Origin: Actinomycetota bacterium
Lineage (GTDB): Bacteria; Actinomycetota; Acidimicrobiia; Acidimicrobiales; Microtrichaceae
Length of the DNA stretch: 5,796 bases
Assembly: GCA_009700815.1 (NCBI GenBank)
Contig: WLLG01000161.1
Span: forward strand, 1-5,796
Direction of reading: 5' to 3'
Shown in pieces: positions 4,641-5,796 of this stretch (the first letter of the stretch is position 1; the number at the start of each line of letters is the position of its first letter). The notes under the pieces are model-generated. The model was not told where the DNA came from and made no database searches. It saw only the letters and a list, made by a program, of their open reading frames with translations. The translations under genes were made by a program, and so were the position numbers.

Positions 4641-5426
4641 ATGGCTCAGGCAGAAATCAACCAAGAGTTTGAGCGCGAAGGTGACCCCGTGCCTGCCCAG
4701 AAAAATGGCTCCGTCTGGTGTGTCTTGCTTGCAGGTGGTTCGGGTCAGCGGTTTGGGTCGTTGAAGCAGTTTGATTCACTGGCCGGGGTTCGGGTGATTG
4801 ACCGTGCTGCTCAAACAGCAGCCGCTGCATGCGACGGAGTCGTAGCCGTGCTACCCGCCGACTCGCTCGCAACAGCAGATGGCCAGATTCCCGACGCAAC
4901 TCTGGTGGTAGCGGGAGGGTCAACACGATCAGAGTCGGTTCGGGCCGGCCTAGCTGCAATCCCCTCCGATGCGACGGTGATTTTGGTTCACGACGCAGCT
5001 CGGCCCTTGGCTACAGCCGACTTATTTGCTCGGGTGATTGCGCAGGTTCAATCGGGAGTAATCGCTGTCGTGCCAGCGGTTCCGGTAGTGGACACGATTC
5101 GAGTAGTCACGACAGAGACCGCTGGCCCAGAGAGTGCTGGATCAGAGAGTGCTGGCCCAGAGATCGCTGGATCAGACAGTGCTGTGATCGATCGCGAGCT
5201 GCTTCGAGCGGTGCAAACTCCACAGGGGTTTCAAGCTACGTTGCTGCGCCGGGCCTATGACAGCGATGGTGAAGCAACAGACGATGCCGGACTAGTCCAG
5301 TCAATTGGGGCCCGAATCACGCTGATTGCCGGGGAACGCTCAAACCTAAAGCTCACCGAGCGCGCCGACCGCATTATTGCGGCGGCGTTGCTTGAATCCA
5401 TAGACCCTGACTCACAACTGGACTGA
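4641..5426 (+). CDS. ispD: 2-C-methyl-D-erythritol 4-phosphate cytidylyltransferase (IspD)
   Basis: Third step of the MEP isoprenoid pathway: CTP plus methylerythritol phosphate gives CDP-methylerythritol; a cytoplasmic homodimer. From 4641 the protein has 261 residues, slightly longer than usual (about 225-240). The extra length comes from the N-terminus and an internal repeat. The nucleotide loop AGGSGQRFGSLKQ (31-43) keeps Arg37 and Lys42, but is two residues shorter between them than in E. coli and lacks the Pro of PKQ. Further motifs are AGGSTRSESVRAGL (91-104), VHDAARP (116-122), VPVVDTIRV (147-155), IDRELLRAVQTPQGF (183-197, with R185 matching E. coli R157), TDDAGLVQ (213-220) and NLKLT (235-239, K237 matching E. 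coli K213). All key residues are present, so it should be active. Residues 159-183 are pentapeptide repeats in the predicted beta-arm. The start is uncertain: ATG 4641 (TAGCTT -10, leaderless) or GTG 4689 (GAAGG Shine-Dalgarno). No carD or ispF is adjacent; a TauE-type gene follows after 2 nt. Confidence 0.94.
   Translation: MAQAEINQEFEREGDPVPAQKNGSVWCVLLAGGSGQRFGSLKQFDSLAGVRVIDRAAQTAAAACDGVVAVLPADSLATADGQIPDATLVVAGGSTRSESVRAGLAAIPSDATVILVHDAARPLATADLFARVIAQVQSGVIAVVPAVPVVDTIRVVTTETAGPESAGSESAGPEIAGSDSAVIDRELLRAVQTPQGFQATLLRRAYDSDGEATDDAGLVQSIGARITLIAGERSNLKLTERADRIIAAALLESIDPDSQLD
4677..4681 (+). promoter_or_regulatory. Possible ribosome binding site for an alternative ispD start (GAAGG)
   Basis: GAAGG ends 7 nt before GTG at 4689. 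That start would give a 245-residue IspD beginning MPAQKNGSVWCVLLAGG, closer to family N-termini than the version from 4641, which has 16 extra hydrophilic residues. Confidence 0.4.
5115..5189 (+). repeat. In-frame 15-bp tandem repeat array inside ispD, 4 clear units plus 1 degenerate
   Basis: Units start at 5115, 5130, 5145, 5160 and 5175. They encode ETAGP, ESAGS, ESAGP, EIAGS and DSAVI. Units alternate between endings GGCCCA and GGATCA, so units 1-2 and 3-4 form a duplicated 30-bp dimer differing at only a few bases. This suggests a 15-bp duplication followed by a 30-bp duplication. The array lies just upstream of the conserved IDRELLRAVQTPQ motif. Confidence 0.88.
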
Positions 5427-5428
5427 GT

Positions 5429-5796
5429 TTGACCAGCACGCAGTTACTCGTGGTGCTGCTGGCCTCTGGCCTGGGGGCGCTTATCAAAAGCGTAACTGGC
5501 TTGGGGTATCCGCTTATAGCTGTTCCCTTGATTTCTTTGGTCCTTGGGATCGAGGACGCCGTGGTGATCATCGCCATTCCCAATCTGGCTGCGAATGCGT
5601 TTTTGTGTTGGGAGAGCCGTGACGCTCAAGCCCAGACAAGAGACCTAGGTCGCCTTTGTGGACTCGGTGTAGTGGGGGCCGTTATCGGCACCATTGCTTT
5701 GGTGAATCTGCCCGAGCAACCTTTTCTGATTGTGTTAGCGCTGTCAATCCTGCTGTTTCTCTTTCAGTTCATTCGCAAACCCGAGTTTAGTTTTTC
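5429..5796 (+). CDS. TauE/SafE family (putative sulfite/anion exporter) membrane protein, 3' end missing
   Basis: The first 122 residues of an integral membrane protein are visible before the window ends. Hydrophobic segments lie at about residues 4-18, 24-40, 43-58, 76-92 and 98-114. The N-terminal pattern GALIKSVTGLGYPLIAVPLISLVLG, followed by a second helix and PNLAANAF, resembles the TauE/SafE (DUF81) family repeat, members of which are linked to export of sulfite, sulfoacetate or other small anions. The substrate here cannot be deduced. No ATG is available. TTG at 5429, 2 nt after the ispD stop, keeps the whole first helix and is my choice; GTG at 5450 or 5453 would cut into it. The upstream frame is closed by TGA at 5408-5410. 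The tight spacing suggests co-transcription and perhaps translational coupling with ispD. Confidence 0.8.
   Translation, partial: MTSTQLLVVLLASGLGALIKSVTGLGYPLIAVPLISLVLGIEDAVVIIAIPNLAANAFLCWESRDAQAQTRDLGRLCGLGVVGAVIGTIALVNLPEQPFLIVLALSILLFLFQFIRKPEFSF

Overview
The window looks like part of the chromosome of a moderately GC-rich actinobacterium (Actinomycetota). The evidence is the radA-disA pair, a probable LppM-type surface lipoprotein, a GlxR-like Crp/Fnr regulator, frequent GTG/TTG starts, and several -10-like hexamers directly in front of start codons (leaderless style). I cannot place it more precisely; a free-living, possibly environmental lineage is a guess. It is housekeeping sequence: no mobile elements, tRNA/rRNA genes or CRISPR arrays were seen.

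Layout. (1) 3-551, +: C-terminal part of a probable LppM/DUF3153-like membrane-anchored protein carrying a run of 15-bp repeats. (2) 614-1969, +: radA, complete, behind a sequence matching the RecA-independent DNA-damage (PafBC-type) promoter consensus of actinobacteria. (3) 1970-2122: a 153-nt gap with a possible promoter, an imperfect palindrome and two back-to-back hairpins ending at a Shine-Dalgarno sequence. (4) 2123-3208, +: disA, diadenylate cyclase. (5) 3239-3907, +: dienelactone hydrolase family protein. (6) 3904-4572, -: Crp/Fnr-type regulator, converging on the hydrolase gene with a 4-nt overlap. (7) 4573-4640: a 68-nt divergent promoter region. (8) 4641-5426, +: ispD, with an in-frame 15-bp repeat array in the predicted dimerisation arm. 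(9) 5429-5796, +: start of a TauE/SafE-family transporter, cut by the window end.

How the genes fit together. RadA (recombination-intermediate processing) and DisA (DNA-scanning c-di-AMP synthase) form a genome-integrity pair; mycobacterial RadA is reported to bind DisA and lower its c-di-AMP output. The damage-type promoter in front of radA fits this. IspD belongs to the MEP isoprenoid pathway and is separated from the DNA-repair pair by the hydrolase and the regulator. The hydrolase, regulator and transporter have no clear functional link to the rest.

I do not see a wholly new system. The observations most worth a second look are the PafBC-type promoter of radA, two unrelated genes that both carry in-frame 15-bp (pentapeptide) repeat arrays in predicted loops, the structured leader of disA, and overlapping divergent -10 elements between the crp-type gene and ispD.
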